From JAJPKK01 sp963787675 (GTDB lineage: Bacteria; Pseudomonadota; Alphaproteobacteria; Rhizobiales; Xanthobacteraceae): 64,000 nucleotides of DNA. The stretch is from contig CAWBDV010000003.1 in assembly GCA_963787675.1 (NCBI GenBank), forward strand, positions 62,001 through 126,000. Reading direction: 5' to 3'. The notes under the pieces are model-generated. The model was not told the origin of the DNA. It searched no databases and saw nothing but the letters and a program-made list of their open reading frames with translations. How positions within the stretch are numbered: the stretch's first letter is position 1; each line of letters begins with the position of its first letter. The position numbers and the translations under genes are program-made. Below are positions 62,177 to 64,000 of the stretch, piece by piece.

Positions 62177-63028
62177 CTACATCTGCGGCTGCGCCGGAAG
62201 CTCGCTGGCAAATACGTGATTTGCGGTATCGCGCGCTTCGATGCGGAAGGTCTTGGCACCGTTCGGCAGGTAATTGAACCGGATGTTGGGGTCTTCAGAA
62301 ATCGAGATCCCTCCCTCCATCGCCATGACGAGTTGGTCGCCCTGCCAAACCTTCAGTTCGCGAATGAAAAACGCCGGGATGTAGAGGCGGGACACCTGAT
62401 CCATCTGAAGGCCTGAATTGTTGGGGTGCCGGATCATGATTTGCGCCTCTTGAACGTGGCTCACCGGCCCTTCCGACGGTGTTGGTCGACCGTCTGCCGC
62501 GAGCGCGTTTGCGAACTGACGGAACCGCATCCGGCCGAGCTCGGCCTTGGCCTCTTCCGCGTTCTTCACCGCCGGCGCCGAACAGCCTCCTGACGCTTTC
62601 ACGTAGGTTTTGACAACATAGAGAGCGTTATCGCTGAGTTCCGCGACCGCATGCACGTTCGTGTAGGAATTGACGCGGACCCGCGTCGAGATCGACGTGA
62701 CGCCGGAGCCGGCGCCAATGGCGAAGGTCGCGGCGACCGGAGACGGGTTTTCATCCACCACGATCGTGATCGCCTTGACGTGGCGCGCATCGCCCGCCGG
62801 CAGCTTGGCACTGACCGTGACCGGCACGATCGCAGCATCCTCGGCACGGTAAGGCATTTCGATCGCAAGGATTGCGCTGCCGTCGGCGAGCGGACGTCCG
62901 TTGAAAGCCTCCCGAGCAATGCCCGGCCAGGGGTCGTTGGTTGTTTCCGCCTTGGCGGCACTTTCGACAAAACCGACCAGAGCCGTGGCAGCGGCAAGAC
63001 AAAAAAGGCCAAAGGTTGTCGCGCGCAT
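62177..63028 (-). CDS. Quinoprotein dehydrogenase-associated SoxYZ-like carrier
   Basis: The 283-residue protein has a signal peptide (to about residue 27), a SoxY-like domain (about 35-155) ending in SGGCSAP with Cys149 as the potential carrier residue, and a SoxZ-like domain (about 170-283). SoxY and SoxZ are usually separate; this fused form is the one found beside PQQ alcohol dehydrogenases. The start at 63028 avoids a 156-residue extension antisense to nothing and inside the neighbouring gene. Confidence 0.87.
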   Translation of the reverse strand: MRATTFGLFCLAAATALVGFVESAAKAETTNDPWPGIAREAFNGRPLADGSAILAIEMPYRAEDAAIVPVTVSAKLPAGDARHVKAITIVVDENPSPVAATFAIGAGSGVTSISTRVRVNSYTNVHAVAELSDNALYVVKTYVKASGGCSAPAVKNAEEAKAELGRMRFRQFANALAADGRPTPSEGPVSHVQEAQIMIRHPNNSGLQMDQVSRLYIPAFFIRELKVWQGDQLVMAMEGGISISEDPNIRFNYLPNGAKTFRIEARDTANHVFASELPAQPQM

Positions 63029-63065
63029 CGAGCGATCTCCCAAGTTTCGGAAGACGGCCAAAGCC

Positions 63066-64000
63066 TCACTCCCATTCGAGCTGGGCATACGCCGCCGTCG
63101 CATTGCGAGCATTATAGTCCTCAAACAGTTTCCAGTAATCTCTTTCCGACTGACCCGCGCGCTCGGCAGCCACCCCAATCGGAACGCCGCGATCGATGAA
63201 ACCGCGAACATCGGACGCGATCCGCTCGAGGTAGCGTCGCTGATCGGCAAACGCCGGAGACTTGGGATCAAGCAGTGGGCCATGACCGGGCACGATCTTC
63301 TTCGCCAGTATCCGAGCGAGTTCGTCCATGACCGCGAGCCAGCCGCGGAGACTGCCGTCGAGTACCGGCACATGCTCCGCAAACAGCAGGTCGCCGGCGA
63401 ATAAGGTTCCCGAGGCCTCGTCGAACACGGTGAGATCGTTGTCGGTGTGTGCCGCCCGCCAGGCTTTTGCGACGAGAACGCGGCCGCCAAGGTCAAGCCG
63501 CAGTTCGCTATCGACGATAACGTTGGGTGGAACGATCTTTACGCCGGCAAGAACCTCGTCGCCCATGATTTTGCGAAACGCTTCGAGATAGAACGGACCT
63601 CGCGCCGCCATGGCCTGCGGCAGAGTCTTGTGGCCGACAAAGGTTGCACCTTCATTCGTGAAGGCGGCATTACCGAACACGTGATCCGGGTGCGCGTGGG
63701 TATTGATGACGTAACGGATTGGCTTCGTCGATCGCAGCCGAATTGCGGCAAGGAGTCGCTCTCCTTCACGCACGCTCCCGCCGGTATCGATCACCGCCAC
63801 GGCATCGTTTCCAACGATGAAACCGACGTTGGCGATGGCGCCTTCGTTGCGGCGCGTCATAAGTGCCATTGCACCTTGGTGAAAAAATACCCCTGGCGCG
63901 ATTTCGCTCATCGCCAGCGGAACTAATTGGTCAGATACGGCAGATTTTATGGAAGTTTCCTGAGCTTCCGCACGGAGAACTGCGATCATCACGATCGCGA
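63066..64000 (-). CDS. Quinoprotein relay zinc metallohydrolase (metallo-beta-lactamase fold), 5' end outside window
   Basis: The protein has the metallo-beta-lactamase motif THAHPDH (His99, His101, Asp103, His104 counting from a GTG at 63992), AAHTDNDL and GHGP for further zinc ligands. It resembles SoxH-like hydrolases linked to PQQ dehydrogenases. The frame remains open to the window edge (AIVMIAVLRAEAQE), which looks like the second half of a signal peptide, so the real start is beyond 64000. It precedes the SoxYZ-like gene by 37 bp. Confidence 0.85.
   Translation of the reverse strand, partial: AIVMIAVLRAEAQETSIKSAVSDQLVPLAMSEIAPGVFFHQGAMALMTRRNEGAIANVGFIVGNDAVAVIDTGGSVREGERLLAAIRLRSTKPIRYVINTHAHPDHVFGNAAFTNEGATFVGHKTLPQAMAARGPFYLEAFRKIMGDEVLAGVKIVPPNVIVDSELRLDLGGRVLVAKAWRAAHTDNDLTVFDEASGTLFAGDLLFAEHVPVLDGSLRGWLAVMDELARILAKKIVPGHGPLLDPKSPAFADQRRYLERIASDVRGFIDRGVPIGVAAERAGQSERDYWKLFEDYNARNATAAYAQLEWE

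Overview
The window reads as a chromosomal segment of a high-GC alphaproteobacterium, most likely order Hyphomicrobiales (Rhizobiales). This is inferred from the rhizobial-type fixNOQP/fixGHIS (cbb3 oxidase) cluster, FixK/FNR boxes of the form TTGA/C-N6-T/GCAA, and an alphaproteobacterial-type tetrahydromethanopterin (H4MPT) C1 cluster with fhcABCD. No rRNA, tRNA, CRISPR array, insertion sequence or prophage was seen.

Region 1 (1-27.6 kb) looks like a microaerobic/redox-storage regulon. After a partial RND-type membrane fusion protein come: an operon of a PhaC-like DUF3141 hydrolase, phosphotransacetylase, acetate kinase and a second-type enoyl-ACP reductase; a phasin; PPK2; a conserved hypothetical; MurJ; a universal stress protein; an epimerase-like protein; a UdgX-type uracil-DNA glycosylase gene broken by an in-frame TGA; a P1B ATPase fused to a hemerythrin domain; a cytochrome c; a PHA-granule-type protein; the complete ccoNOQP and ccoGHIS genes (including the short ccoQ and ccoS); and an ADP-forming acyl-CoA synthetase/GNAT fusion (Pat-like). 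Seven FixK/FNR-type boxes sit in front of these units and none was noticed in the control regions scanned in the rest of the window.

Region 2 (27.6-44.8 kb) is an accessory-looking catabolic and uptake block: a PLP fold-type II enzyme with a two-subunit CoA-transferase, an LLM flavin oxidoreductase, a cupin, a ThDP enzyme, an SDR lacking the usual Tyr/Lys, an orphan molybdenum hydroxylase large subunit, a polyamine-type ABC importer followed by an M20 deacylase, a small Gly/Tyr-rich secreted protein, and a TolB-like/TPR protein. The substrate is not deducible from sequence alone.

Region 3 (44.9-64 kb) encodes the H4MPT/methylofuran-linked formaldehyde oxidation route: fae, mtdB, mch and fhcBADC, plus genes that look like cofactor biosynthesis (beta-RFAP synthase, two ATP-grasp ligases, CitG-like, HisA-like, hydantoinase-like, a pterin carbinolamine dehydratase, a dihydropteroate synthase-like protein). 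The right edge holds a SoxYZ-fusion carrier and a zinc metallohydrolase of the kind that accompanies PQQ-dependent alcohol dehydrogenases, which suggests a methanol/alcohol dehydrogenase (xoxF type) just outside the window. Together these genes would oxidise formaldehyde to formate, while region 1 handles respiration at low oxygen and carbon/phosphate storage.
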